Source: Sediminicola sp037203765 (lineage in GTDB: Bacteria; Bacteroidota; Bacteroidia; Flavobacteriales; Flavobacteriaceae). From it: 64,000 nt of DNA. A program made the position numbers and the translations under genes. The notes under the pieces were generated by a model. It searched no databases. It was not told where the DNA came from and saw nothing but the letters and a program-made list of their open reading frames with translations. The stretch covers positions 239,783 to 303,782 of the forward strand of contig NZ_JBBCAS010000005.1 of the NCBI RefSeq assembly GCF_037203765.1, given 5' to 3'. This document shows positions 1 through 11,400 of this stretch, in pieces (within the stretch, counting starts at the first letter, position 1; each line of letters begins with the position of its first letter).

Positions 1-574
1 TATCGGCTTCCAGGCTATCTCCTATCATAATTGATTTCTCTGGGGTTACCCTTGCTTTCTGTAGCGCCAGTTGATAAATTATGGGGTTAGGCTTTTTTAC
101 CCCAGCCATTTCTGAATCTATTATCTGATCAAAATAGCTGTGTATGTTGGAATTTTTTAGTTTCTTTTCCTGAATTTCCTGAAAACCATTGGTTATGATA
201 TGCAACTTATAGTTGGGTTTCAAATAATCCAAGACTTCCACAGTATTGGGGAACAAATGTGTAAAGGACGACAAATGTTCTATGTATTGCTCAGAAAGAA
301 CATGGATGGTTTCATCTGATACTGTAAAGCCAAGGGAGTCAAAGGTCCTTTTCAGCCTTTGGTACCGTAAATCTTCCTTGATTATCTTCCCATCCCTGTA
401 TAGTTTCCAGAATTCCAAATTGAGGGGAATATAGACCTTCAAAAAATCATTTAAATCTACTCCTACCCTATTGGCCTGTAATATCCTATCAAAGGTAAGT
501 GCTGAGTTCCTTTCAAAATCCCATAATGTATGGTCCAGATCAAAAAAAACGTCGGTGACAATATTTCTAAACAT
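1..574 (-). CDS. YjjG-like HAD family hydrolase (3' part missing)
   Basis: The minus frame starting at ATG 574 stays open to the window edge and gives 191 residues. Residues 8-18 (DVFFDLDHTLW) are HAD motif I, with nucleophile Asp12 and acid Asp14. ITNGF is motif II, the Lys of AGVKKPNP is motif III, and IGDSLEAD at the edge is motif IV. The spacing and the cap resemble YjjG, a nucleotidase acting on non-canonical pyrimidine monophosphates; the substrate here is inferred. The start overlaps the stop of the upstream deacetylase-like gene by 8 nt, so the two are probably translationally coupled. Only the last few dozen residues are missing. Confidence 0.88.
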   Translation of the reverse strand, partial: MFRNIVTDVFFDLDHTLWDFERNSALTFDRILQANRVGVDLNDFLKVYIPLNLEFWKLYRDGKIIKEDLRYQRLKRTFDSLGFTVSDETIHVLSEQYIEHLSSFTHLFPNTVEVLDYLKPNYKLHIITNGFQEIQEKKLKNSNIHSYFDQIIDSEMAGVKKPNPIIYQLALQKARVTPEKSIMIGDSLEAD

Positions 575-1862
575 AAAAATTCTTTAAAACTGTGCTGTAC
601 AAATCAATCCAATCTATTTTGCCCTCACCTCCCAAAAGCTCATTGGAAAACACACTGATAAATTCGCCATGGACTTCTTTGGTTTCTTTATAAAGAAACG
701 AAATCTTCTCCAAAATTTCATCCTTGTCCCTGTATTTTGTCAAGGCGTAATCATGAACTGCAAAGGGATGCACCTTAATGGGCTGTTGTACCTCCAAAGG
801 AATATCATAAAAGAAAAAAGGTGTACAGGTTCCGGCGCGGAATCCTATTTCATGGGTGTATCCCATGGTGTAGTCATCGGTGAACTCCGTTTCAACAAGG
901 TTCCTATAGGTTGTTGGGATATCCACCCTATTGTATCGCATCCTGGAAGCGTTGATCGGTCTATTGATCACCTGTGACAATTGTTTTTTTTCCTCTTTTA
1001 GGAGCGCATTGTTATCAAAAGAACTGTAAGAGGCACCCAAAGATACCACACTATAATCGGCAACAGATTTGATTAGGTGTCTAAATCTATTGTTGTTGGG
1101 AGATACATTTTTGTCATAGGTAGAATATTCCGCAAATTGAAAAAAGAACATACTACCCACACCATAATTTTTATGGAGTTCTATAAGGCTGGAGAAGTTG
1201 TTGTAGGGATCCAGCCCAGGGTTGAGCCAAACCAAAAATCGTTCTACAACGCGCTTGAACTTTAGGGAACCCACATCTAGGAACAGACCTGCAAGGCTTC
1301 TTACAAAACCTCTATGCGCATAACAGTGGGAGGTAGTTACATCGATGATGGAGGTATAGGCAAACTTCCTGTTTTTTACTTCCATGGCAGGGAAACGTTC
1401 CTGCAATTCCCTAAGCAATTGAAATGCCCATAGATCTACAACGGGCCGTTCCAGAAACTGGTGCTGATAGGCGAGACTCTCGGTCGGTGGAAATCTACCA
1501 TGTACGTCCTTGACATGGGGCAGATATTCCTCATACCTGGAAACCAAATAAAAACTGGCTGCAAAAATATCAAATGGAATATTGCTCCTATCACCCGTGG
1601 CAAAAAAACAGGGAATGCCATTCCAGTCACCCATTTTAATTTGTAGGTCGTTGATGCCCTGTTCAAAAAGCAGATCATTGCTCCGAACAAAAAATTCATT
1701 TTGCAAGGGCTGCTTGGTATATGTTATTTTTGGCCCGGTGTGTTTAATAAAGTCTTCTACTTTTGTAGTAAAAACAACCTCAATTCCCAGTATTCGGGTA
1801 AAAATGTGCTTCATGATATAGGTGAAGCGGGAGGTAATCTTATGGGTATATATCAACAACAT
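567..1862 (-). CDS. Polysaccharide deacetylase family protein (DUF7033-like N-terminus)
   Basis: A 431-residue protein without an obvious signal peptide. It resembles the flavobacterial proteins annotated as polysaccharide deacetylase, with an N-terminal domain of about 130 residues followed by a divergent NodB-like barrel. TSIIDVTTSH (about residue 170) occupies the place of the usual Thr-x-Asp-Asp metal motif but has only one Asp. YTHEIGFRAGTCTPFFFYD (near 340) corresponds to the substrate-pocket segment. The one-Asp motif makes catalysis uncertain. It follows radC on the same strand with a 51-nt gap and overlaps the HAD gene. The role in cell-envelope glycan modification is inferred. Confidence 0.7.
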   Translation of the reverse strand: MLLIYTHKITSRFTYIMKHIFTRILGIEVVFTTKVEDFIKHTGPKITYTKQPLQNEFFVRSNDLLFEQGINDLQIKMGDWNGIPCFFATGDRSNIPFDIFAASFYLVSRYEEYLPHVKDVHGRFPPTESLAYQHQFLERPVVDLWAFQLLRELQERFPAMEVKNRKFAYTSIIDVTTSHCYAHRGFVRSLAGLFLDVGSLKFKRVVERFLVWLNPGLDPYNNFSSLIELHKNYGVGSMFFFQFAEYSTYDKNVSPNNNRFRHLIKSVADYSVVSLGASYSSFDNNALLKEEKKQLSQVINRPINASRMRYNRVDIPTTYRNLVETEFTDDYTMGYTHEIGFRAGTCTPFFFYDIPLEVQQPIKVHPFAVHDYALTKYRDKDEILEKISFLYKETKEVHGEFISVFSNELLGGEGKIDWIDLYSTVLKNFYV

Positions 1863-1913
1863 AGGTTCCTAAATATTCCAAGAGTAAGGCAATTCCTTTT
1901 CGCAAAGGATTCA

Positions 1914-2612
1914 TTACAACATGACATTATCCGCAAAGCTAAAATAATCTTGTTGGGTAATGATCACATGATCCAAAACTTTTATGTCCAAAGCCTCAGC
2001 GGCCACTTGTAGCTTACGGGTCACCTGCTTGTCCGCCTCACTTGGTATCAAGGTGCCCGAAGGATGGTTGTGCGCCAATATAAGCCCTACAGCACCAAGT
2101 TCCAATGCGCGTTTCAATACTAGGCGCACATCGACCAAAGTTCCCGTGATACCCCCTTTGCTCAAAAGAGCCGAGTGCACAACCTTGTTCGCATTGTTCA
2201 GGTAAACGATCCAAAATTCCTCATGGGGAAGCTCTCCCATAAAAGGTTGCAGAAGCTCAAATACACAATTACTGCTTGTTATTTTGGTAATCTTCTGAGC
2301 CGTCTCTCCCCTTCTTCGCCTTCCCATTTCCAGGGCAGCGGCAATGGTGACGGCCTTGGCCTCTCCAATTCCCTTAAACTGCATCAATTGTTTGATGGTC
2401 AGCTTTCCCAACTCGTTAAGGTTGTTGTTTACCGATGCCAATATCCTTTTTGCAAGCTCCACGGCACTTTCATTTCTACTGCCAGAGCCTATCAAAATAG
2501 CAATCAACTCCGCATCCGTCAGTATGGACCTACCTTTATGGACCAATTTTTCCCTAGGCTTGTCATCATTGGACCAATGTTTGATAGAGAAAGGAATCGA
2601 TTTTTCTTGCAT
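1914..2612 (-). CDS. radC: RadC family JAB-domain protein
   Basis: At 232 residues this is the normal length for RadC. A helix-hairpin-helix segment (FKGIGEAKA, residues 79-87) precedes the JAB/MPN metalloprotease-like domain with the signature HNHPSG at 181-186 followed by Ser and Asp ligands. RadC was once linked to DNA repair, but its biochemical role is still unsettled. The gene is downstream of mpl on the same strand and upstream of the deacetylase-like gene. The start is the first Met of the frame, just after the opposite-strand ATTTCTTT stretch, and fits family N-termini (IKHWSNDDKPREKL). Confidence 0.93.
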   Translation of the reverse strand: MQEKSIPFSIKHWSNDDKPREKLVHKGRSILTDAELIAILIGSGSRNESAVELAKRILASVNNNLNELGKLTIKQLMQFKGIGEAKAVTIAAALEMGRRRRGETAQKITKITSSNCVFELLQPFMGELPHEEFWIVYLNNANKVVHSALLSKGGITGTLVDVRLVLKRALELGAVGLILAHNHPSGTLIPSEADKQVTRKLQVAAEALDIKVLDHVIITQQDYFSFADNVML

Positions 2613-2691
2613 CTGTTAAAGATAACAAACAAAAGAATTTAAATTATGTTTCTAGAAAAAAATCGATTTTTCTTAACGCTCAGCCTATTGT

Positions 2692-4053
2692 TCATTTGGC
2701 CAAAAGACCCTTCACCTCATCAAAATTAAGTCCCCCGTAATTTCCGGAACTCATGAGCAATAGTACGGAATCATCAAAATTTTGTTCGAACAGGAATTCT
2801 TTGAACGAAAGGGCATCCGTATATATTTTTAGGTCACTTCTTTCGAAAGCACCTGCAATTTGGTCCTTGGTCACCTCTTCCAATTGTTTAATCCTTACCG
2901 ATTCCGGAGAATAGAAGACCACGGCTTCATCCGCGTGCTCCAGAGCTCCTTTGTATTCCTTTAAGAATTCGGCATTCAAACTGCTATAGGTGTGCAGTTC
3001 CAGGCAGGCCAAAAGCTTTCTTCCCTGATACTGCTCCTTGACAGCCCTTGTTGTTGCAGCCACCTTGCTTGGAGAGTGTGCAAAATCTTTATAGGCTATG
3101 CTATTTTTGCCCTCCCCTATCTTTTCCAATCGTTTGGAAGCCCCTTTAAATGTAGCAATGGCCTCATAGAAGTCGGCCTCATCCACCCCCATATTTTGGC
3201 AGATCCATTTGGCCCCTGCCAAATTGCTTAGATTGTGCTTTCCAAATACCTCAATCGGCATAGGGCCTTCCTCAGTCTCCAGAAGGGTCTGCCCATCTTC
3301 CACGGAATAGGCCGGTGTTTCGTAAGCCAATTTCCGAATGGGATTCTCTGAAGCCTCCACTACCTTCTTTACTTCGGCATCCTCAGTATTATAGGTAATG
3401 CTTCCTCCTTTCACTATACTATCCACAAAAATCCGGAACTGTTCCACATAGTTCTCATAGGTAGGAAATACATTGATATGATCCCATGCAATCCCGCTCA
3501 ACAGGGCAATATTGGGTTTGTACAGATGAAATTTGGGTCTCCTGTCTATCGGCGATGACAAATATTCATCACCTTCCAGAACAATAAAGTCATTTTCCTC
3601 CGTTAAATGCACCATTCGATCAAAACCCTCCAATTGGGCGCCCACCATATAATCAACAGGTCTATCATGGTAATCCAGGACATGGAGGATCATGGAGGTA
3701 ATGGTAGTTTTTCCATGACTGCCGCCTATGACCACCCTAGTCTTGTTTTTAGATTGCTCGTAAAGGAACTCTGGATAGGAATATATCTTCAATCCCAATT
3801 CCTGGGCCCTGAGCAATTCGGGATTGTTGGGTTTGGCATGCATTCCCAAAATAACGGCATCAAGACCGGTGTGGATATTTTCGGGAAACCAACCAAAAGA
3901 TGTGGGCAAGAGGCCTTTAGTCTCCAATCGGCCCTTGGATGGTTCAAATATTACATCGTCACTCCCTGTAATCGTATAGCCCTTATGGTGTAGGGCCAAT
4001 GCCAAATTGTGCATGGCACTTCCGCCAATAGCTATAAAATGAATGTGCATCAA
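2692..4053 (-). CDS. mpl: UDP-N-acetylmuramate:L-alanyl-gamma-D-glutamyl-meso-diaminopimelate ligase
   Basis: A 453-residue Mur ligase. The N-terminal Rossmann motif HFIAIGGSAMHNLA binds the UDP-sugar, and the ATP P-loop is GGSHGKTT at residues 110-117. GKHNLSNLAGA marks the transition to the C-terminal domain. The GGSAMHNLA form, instead of the GIGG-x-GMSG of MurC, identifies Mpl, which reattaches recycled murein tripeptide to UDP-MurNAc in the cytoplasm. The second Met (MHIHFIAIGG) is an equally good start, one codon in. It heads a minus-strand run with radC. Confidence 0.92.
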   Translation of the reverse strand: MMHIHFIAIGGSAMHNLALALHHKGYTITGSDDVIFEPSKGRLETKGLLPTSFGWFPENIHTGLDAVILGMHAKPNNPELLRAQELGLKIYSYPEFLYEQSKNKTRVVIGGSHGKTTITSMILHVLDYHDRPVDYMVGAQLEGFDRMVHLTEENDFIVLEGDEYLSSPIDRRPKFHLYKPNIALLSGIAWDHINVFPTYENYVEQFRIFVDSIVKGGSITYNTEDAEVKKVVEASENPIRKLAYETPAYSVEDGQTLLETEEGPMPIEVFGKHNLSNLAGAKWICQNMGVDEADFYEAIATFKGASKRLEKIGEGKNSIAYKDFAHSPSKVAATTRAVKEQYQGRKLLACLELHTYSSLNAEFLKEYKGALEHADEAVVFYSPESVRIKQLEEVTKDQIAGAFERSDLKIYTDALSFKEFLFEQNFDDSVLLLMSSGNYGGLNFDEVKGLLAK

Positions 4054-4195
4054 ATCAATTTTAAAAAGGTAAAGATAATGATTGCGACAGCCTAATAAAA
4101 TTTTATATGGGCTGATTTTAGACTAGCACCATGCCCTCTTTTTGGCCTTCCCAAGTATTGAATATTGTTTATATTCGTAGAAATGACAATAACAT

Positions 4196-4513
4196 ATGCA
4201 TATTAAGTTAAAAGATGTAACCCCAAAGGAAATTATGCCTGGGTACAACGGCAAATTAATACATACCGAAAACATGAGCTTGGCCTTTTGGGAGGTAGAA
4301 AAAGGGGCAGAAGTCCCACAACATTCCCATATGAACGAACAGGTAATGCATGTACTGGAGGGAAGTTTTGAATTTACCCTGGATGGTGACACCAAAGTTT
4401 ATGAGCCGGGGGATTTGGTGGTCATTGCACCCCACATGACCCATAGTGGCAAAGCCCTTACCAATTGCAAACTAATGGATGTCTTTAGTCCGACCAGAGA
4501 AGAATATAAATAA
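4196..4513 (+). CDS. Small cupin-domain protein
   Basis: This 105-residue single-domain cupin has metal-binding motif 1 around PQHSHMNEQ (two His, one Glu) and motif 2 around PGDLVVIAPHMTHSG. Such proteins bind a metal ion and serve as small isomerases, dioxygenases or sensors; nothing here selects one. It ends 2 nt before the SDR at 4516, so the two are almost certainly cotranscribed, and the cupin may act on the same substrate as the SDR. A possible -7 element (TATATTCG, 4170-4177) lies just upstream. Confidence 0.85.
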   Translation: MHIKLKDVTPKEIMPGYNGKLIHTENMSLAFWEVEKGAEVPQHSHMNEQVMHVLEGSFEFTLDGDTKVYEPGDLVVIAPHMTHSGKALTNCKLMDVFSPTREEYK

Positions 4514-4515
4514 CC

Positions 4516-5301
4516 ATGGAAATATCATTACGCGGTAAGAAGGCCTTGGTTGGCGGCAGTAGCCAGGGAATTGGCAAAGCAATTGGGCAGCAATTGGCAG
4601 CGAGTGGCGCCAGTGTTACCCTCATGGCCCGGAGTGGCAACAAAATGAAGGATATTATATCCGAATTGCCAACAGACCAAGGGCAAAAGCACCAATTTCT
4701 GGAAGTGGACTTTACCAACTTTAACTCCTATCAAGAAATTATTGGAGGTTATTTCAGGGATAATTCAGTGGATATCCTAGTGAACAACACCCAGGGCCCT
4801 GCCTCCGGTGGTGCCATGGATAAGCATGTGGAGGACTATCAGACGGCCTTTGACCTACTGTTCAAAACCGTGGTTTTCACCACTGAGCTAGCCTTAAAGG
4901 GCATGATAGCGCAAAAATATGGGAGGATCATCAACATCGCATCCGTATCCGTCAAAGAGCCTTTGTCCTATTTGACCTTGAGCAATTCCATAAGAGCAGC
5001 AGTGACCACTTGGGCCAAAACCCTGGCGGCTGATGTTGGCCACTACGGTATAACCGTGAACAGCACCTTGACGGGATATTTTGATACCGAAAGACTAAAG
5101 GGCCTCAATGGGGCCAAAGCCAAATCTTTTGGCATCCCTATCGAAGAAGTGAACCAGCAAATGCTTGCCAATGTTCCCGTGTGTAGGTTTGGGGATCCCA
5201 AGGAGTATGGCTATTTGGTAGCATTTCTGGCCTCAGAACAAGCATCCTTCATTACAGGAACCAATATCCCCATTGATGGCGGGATGTTAAAATCCCTGTA
5301 A
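4516..5301 (+). CDS. Short-chain dehydrogenase/reductase with altered catalytic residues
   Basis: A 261-residue SDR. The nucleotide-binding motif GGSSQGIG is at the N-terminus, NNTQGP stands in the NNAG position, and INIASVSV supplies the catalytic Ser region. The C-terminus has the usual GTNIPIDGGM ending. Where most SDRs have YxxxK this protein reads SNSIR, so both the Tyr and the Lys are replaced (Ser and Arg). This divergent subfamily is known among bacterial SDRs; the reaction is not predictable from sequence. It is second in an operon with the cupin and is followed by a terminator at 5335. Confidence 0.85.
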   Translation: MEISLRGKKALVGGSSQGIGKAIGQQLAASGASVTLMARSGNKMKDIISELPTDQGQKHQFLEVDFTNFNSYQEIIGGYFRDNSVDILVNNTQGPASGGAMDKHVEDYQTAFDLLFKTVVFTTELALKGMIAQKYGRIINIASVSVKEPLSYLTLSNSIRAAVTTWAKTLAADVGHYGITVNSTLTGYFDTERLKGLNGAKAKSFGIPIEEVNQQMLANVPVCRFGDPKEYGYLVAFLASEQASFITGTNIPIDGGMLKSL

Positions 5302-5334
5302 AAGGAAACCTCCCAAAATTGAAGCAAACAACAA

Positions 5335-5367
5335 GTCCCAAAATGCCATTGGGACTTATTGTTTTTT
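5335..5367 (+). terminator. Intrinsic terminator of the cupin-SDR operon
   Basis: Perfect 7-bp inverted repeat GTCCCAA/TTGGGAC with a 7-nt loop, followed by a T-rich tract, 34 nt after the SDR stop codon. Confidence 0.7.
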
Positions 5368-5498
5368 AAACATTCGTTTTTTGGTATTCTTTTTGCTTTT
5401 GAGGTAAGTGGAACCAATTTTGAATTGTTTTTTTGTTGTTCAAGCCCCTTTAAACCTATTCCATTAAAAAATTCATTTTTGTCTTTAACTTTATACAG

Positions 5499-8400
5499 AT
5501 GAAAAACCTTGTCCTTTTACTTGTAGTCCTTATTTCCTGTGTAATGGGAACAGCCCAACAAACAGGAGAAAATTCATATGAAGCCCTTTGGAAAAAAGTG
5601 GCACAATTGGAAAATGAATCCTTGACTACCTCGGCTCTGGAACTGGTCAGGACCATATCTCAAAAAGCAGAAAAAGAGAAAAATTCAACCCAGACCATCA
5701 AAGCCCTACTCTACTCTTCCAAATACATCATGATATTGGAGGAAGATTCACAATTGACCATTGTCAATGAATTCAATCGAGAGATAGCCAAAGCATCCCC
5801 TCCCACAAAAAATATCTTGGAGAGCTATTTGGCAAACCTTTTTTGGCAATACTTTCAACAGAACCGGTACACGTATTACAATAGGACCAGGACGCTGGAG
5901 AAAGTAGATCCTGTAGACTTCAGGACGTGGGATCTGAACACCTTATTTGCGGAAATAAACCTTCATTTCGAGCGCTCCCTTGAAAATCCCGAAGCCCTGC
6001 AAAGCATGGAGATATCCCTTTTTGCAGCTATTCTACATCATCAAAAAGGATCTCATCAATACAGGCCCACATTATACGATGTTTTGGCACACACGGCACT
6101 AGATTTTTACAAGTCAAGTGAAAACAGCATCACAAGTCCTGCCTATAGGTTTGAATTGGACCAGCCGGAATATTTGTCAACCGGAGAAAAATTCAGCACC
6201 CTACAACTTAGCGCAAAAGACAGTAGCTCCCTACAACTAAAAGCCTTGAAGCTTTATCAGCAGCTATTGATGTCCCACCAGAAGGACAATTCCCTACTAC
6301 CCTATATCGATGTTGATATTGAACGTTTACATTTTGTAAGGCAAAATGGGACCTTCGATGGGGTGGACCAACATTATCTAACTTCTTTGAAAAATGCAGC
6401 CAAATCCCTTGACAATGATCTGGCCGGACTTTATAAATATGAGATTGCAGCATTATACGACCAATGGGCAAATAACTACCTGCCCGAATCCAATGTGGAA
6501 CATCAATGGAAGCGAAAAGAGGCCTTGGATATCTGCAACACCATCATGGAAAAATATCCCGAAAGTCCCGCAGCTGATAAATGTTCCTATTTAAAAACTC
6601 AAATACTATCGAAGAGCCTTCAGCTAAGGGCTGAGGAACATATACCGATAAATCTGCCCTCCCGTATCTTGGTCCACTATAAAAATAGGGATAGTTTACA
6701 TCTTACCGCCTATCGCATTTCAAGCGAGCAAAAGGCCCAGTTGGAAAAAGCCTACCCCATTGAAAAACAACTGGCTTTTATCAAAGAATTGCATGCTGGG
6801 AAGCAATGGAAAGCTACCTTAAAGAATGTAGGTGACCATCTACTGCACGGTACGGAAATTTTACTTCCCCCATTACCCAATGGCCATTATGCAATACTTG
6901 CCGTAAACGACAGTTCGTACGCCTTCCAGACCCTTCAGGTAACGAATATTGCCGTAATTGAAACCAAAGGACCAAATGAACAAAAATATCAGGTCGTTAA
7001 TCGCATTAATGGATTTCCAGTTTCAAAGGCACAAATTACAGTAAGCCATCAAAGAAATTACGATGGGCAGGTACAAAAACAATCGTTCTTAACAGACAAA
7101 CAAGGCTTCATCAACATCCCGCTTACCAACGAAAGATGGACCAATGTTTCCCTGGAAATCAACACCGGAGATGAACGTGCTTATTTTGGCAGCTATTTTA
7201 TTTCACAGGATTCCGATGAAGGTCTACCTACCGAAACCAATTATTTCACTTCCATCTTTACGGATCGAAGTATCTACAGACCAGGTCAGACCGTATTCTT
7301 TAAGGGAATCGCTATGGAAAGAAACAATCTCACCACAGCGTTATTAAAAAACACCAAAGCCATAGCAGTGCTTCTTGATGCCAATAACCAAGAAATTGGT
7401 AGACAAGAATATAAAACCAACGACTACGGCTCCTTTCAAGGTCAGTTTATTTTGCCGAGTAACGGGCTTACTGGCGAATATTCCATCAGAATCAGCTCCG
7501 ACAAGCTTAATTTAAGTGGCTATTCCAATTTTTCGGTAGAGGAATACAAACGGCCAAAATTTGAAACCTCGCTCGATCAAGTTACAGAAAGTTATAAGGT
7601 CAATGATAGCATTGCGATCCAAGGTAACGCAACCGCTTTTGCCGGAAGTCCAGTTACCAATGCAAAGGTTTCCTACTCTGTTCGAAGGATAGTTCAATAT
7701 CCGGAATGGTATTATTGGAGCCGCCCTCATATCAGTGGCACCTCCCAAGAGATTGCCCATGGGGAGACCATGACCGATGAAGCAGGCAAATATGAAGTCA
7801 ACTTCAAAGCACTACCCGATGTCAGTATCCCAGAGCAAGATCTCCCTATTTTCTCCTATGAGATCACTGCGGATGTAACCGATATCAATGGTGAAACCCA
7901 TAGCACCACCACAGTGGTTCGCGTGGGATACCATTCACTGATGGCAAACATTAATATGCCCAATACTTTGGACAAAGATAAGGATGACCATTCCTTTGAA
8001 ATCACCACTACCAATTTAAATGGCCAAAAAATTTCCGCTATGGGCACCATTAAAATTTATAAACTTAAAGGCCCTAAAAGCGTACTGAGAGAAAGACCAT
8101 GGCCCGCACCGGAATTTTCAGCTTTTGAAAAAGAAGAGTTCCAGAGACTATTTCCACACGATTCCTATGCTAAGGAGGAAAATCCGGAATCCTGGGAAAA
8201 AGGAGCTTTGGTGTGGCAATCAGCTTTTGACACTGCCACTTTGGACAAATTCTACTTGGGAAAAATCAATTTCTGGGTATCGGGAAGGTATGCCATAGTA
8301 ATTGAAAGTGAGGATAAATTTGGCAGGGAGGTAAAAGTTATCAAACATGCCACCCTATTCTCCAATAAGGATAAGCGCTTGGCAGACAATCAGCTGTTCG

Positions 8401-11400
8401 ATATTAGAACAAACAAGGAGACCTATGCCGTTGGCGAGGCAGTAAAACTTACCTTGGCCACCAATGCCGCTAAATTAAAGGTCACCTTATTCATTGAAAA
8501 AGATAACAAGGTCACCAAAACCATCGTCCTTCCCTTGTCCCGTAATACCAAGACCTTAACTATCCCCACCGGCGAAGGTGATTTGGGCGGTTTTACCATC
8601 GGGTACAGTTTTTCTGCTTTTAACGGGTTTGTACACGGGAACAAAAGCATTGTGCTGCCTTATCCCGACAATAATCTAAAAATGGAAACCATTACGTTCA
8701 GGGACAAATTGGCACCAGGTGCAGAAGAAACCTGGAGCTTTAGATTCAAAGGTGCTGAAGGTGATAAAGTGACCGCCGAAGTACTGGCCGGTATGTATGA
8801 TGCCTCTCTGGATACCTTTAGGAACCATCAATGGAACTTTGATCCGAAGGCGCAACAAACTTACTACTCCACATACTATACCAATGCCAACCAAAGTTTT
8901 GGAACGGCATATTTCAATACCCGTATTGACCAGATGGAAAGTCCTGATTATAGTCCACAGGGATACGACACCTTTAATTGGTTCGACTTCTATTTTGGGA
9001 CTGGGAATAGATTGTACAGGAACCAAATGATGATTAAAAATTCCGGACCTATCGTTGTGGAAGCTATGTATGACACACAAGAATTGGCCGAAGAAGTTAT
9101 TGCGCCCCCGACACCTGCAAGTTCCAGTAAAACCAATGGTGAAATGGACCATAGTGCCACTGGGAAAGAATCAGCTCCGCAACCTGTCCAAATCCGTAAA
9201 AACCTTCAGGAAACCGCTTTTTTCTTTCCACATTTAAAAACCGATAAGGAAGGAAACGTTTCCTTTAGTTTCAAGACCCCTGAAGCCCTTACCTCATGGA
9301 AGCTCCAGGTATTGGCCCATACATCGGCCTTGGAAAGTACAGTGAAGACCTTTAAGACCGTGACCCAAAAGGAGCTTATGGTCACCCCTAATGTTCCCAG
9401 GTTCCTGAGGGAGGGCGATACAATAACCATCAGCAGTAAAATCAGCAATCTTACCGAGGACATTCTTAAGGGTGAGGCCACCATTATGGTAAGGGATGCC
9501 CTTAGCGGTAAGGACATTACACAGGACATACTATCAATACCAACTGCTGAAATGATGAGCGAAAACAAAAAGGATTTTGAGATAGCTTCCATGAACAACA
9601 CACAGGTATCATGGTCCCTGGCAATCCCCAAAAACATTCAGGCGGTTGAACTTACGGTCATGGCAAAAGCTGGCGATTTTAGCGATGGCGAACAAAATAC
9701 GCTACCGGTGCTTACCAATAGAATGCTGGTCACCGAAACTTTGCCCATGTGGGTCCATAAAAATCAGACCAAAACGTTTACACTGGATAAATTAAAGGAA
9801 ACCACCTCAACTACCAGAAGCAACCATAAACTTACCTTGGAGATCACTTCCAATCCAACTTGGTATGCCATACAGGCCCTGCCCTATCTTATGGAATACC
9901 CTTATGACTGCAACGAGCAGATCTTCGGTAGGCTCTACGCCAATACGCTGGCCAATCATATCACAAAGTCGAATCCCAACATTGAAGCTGTTTTCAATCA
10001 GTGGGCAAGAACTGGAGCCTTGGAGAGCAATCTGGAAAAGAATCAGGATCTCAAATCTATTTTAATTCAAGAAACACCATGGTTGAGGGACGCGCAAACG
10101 GAAACCGAACAGAAAAAAAGAATCGCTCTGTTGTTCAACCAAGGCCACATGCAGCAAGAACAGCAAATGGCGCTGCATAAACTTACAAACAACCAAATGT
10201 CCTCAGGGGCATGGGCCTGGTTCCCCGGGGGGCCTGCCAATAGGTTCATTACCCAACATATCTTGGCTGGCATAGGACATTTAAAAAATTTGGATGCCGC
10301 ACCCATTGGAGAGAAGGTCAGCTTACTGCAAGAAAAAGGCCTGGGATACCTGGATGAAGCTTTTGTGACCGAGTACAAGGAGGCAATGAAACACAAGGAT
10401 TACAAGAATAATGATCACCTTAGTTCGATGCAGATCCACTACTTATATGTTAGGAGTTTTTATGGTGACCAACCTATCTCTACCATAGCCGAAGGGGCAA
10501 TGAACTATTACCTGGATCAGGCATCCAAGTATTGGCCTAGAAAAAGTTTATATGAAAAAGCCCTATTGGCACTTGTTTTTCAAAGAAAGGGTATGGTTTC
10601 AGAAGCACAAAAAATAGTACGGTCCTTAAAGGAAAACAGCATATCAAGCGATGAATTAGGAATGTATTGGAAAGAAAATACCAGTTCTTGGCATTGGCAA
10701 CATTCTCCCATTGAAACACAGGCCTTGCTGATTGAAGCATTTACCGAGGTTGGAGCAACAGACGCCAACAACAAGCAAGATATAAACCTTTTAAAGACCT
10801 GGTTGTTAAAGAACAAACAGACCAACCACTGGCCAACCACAAAGGCCACTACAGATGCCATATATGCCATATTGCTCGGCGGCCGCGAGTGGCTTTCCAT
10901 AACAGATGCAGTTACTGTAAAAGTAGGGGGAAATAACATTGGCCCATGGCACATTGATCATCCTAAAAAGCGAGATACCCCTATTGAAGCTGGTAGCGGC
11001 TATTACAAAACCACATGGAACGGCAGTGAGATAAATTCCCAAATGGCAGACGTCCAGCTGGGCAATCAAGGGGAAGGCATTGCTTGGGGTGCGCTGTATT
11101 GGCAGTATTTTGAGGATTTGGATAAAATATCCCCTGCAAAAACCCCATTGCAACTTGAAAAAAAACTGTTCCTGAAAAAGAACACCGATTACGGGGAGGA
11201 ACTCAAAGAACTGACAGGGGACACTCAGGTAAAAGTTGGTGATCTTGTTCGGGTTCACGTTGTTGTCAGGGCAGATCGCACCATGGAATACATACATCTC
11301 AAAGATATGAGAGCAGCCGGTTTGGAACCGGTAAATACAATCTCACATTATAAATGGCAAGATGGTCTGGGGTATTACGAAAGTACCAAAGATGCCAGCA

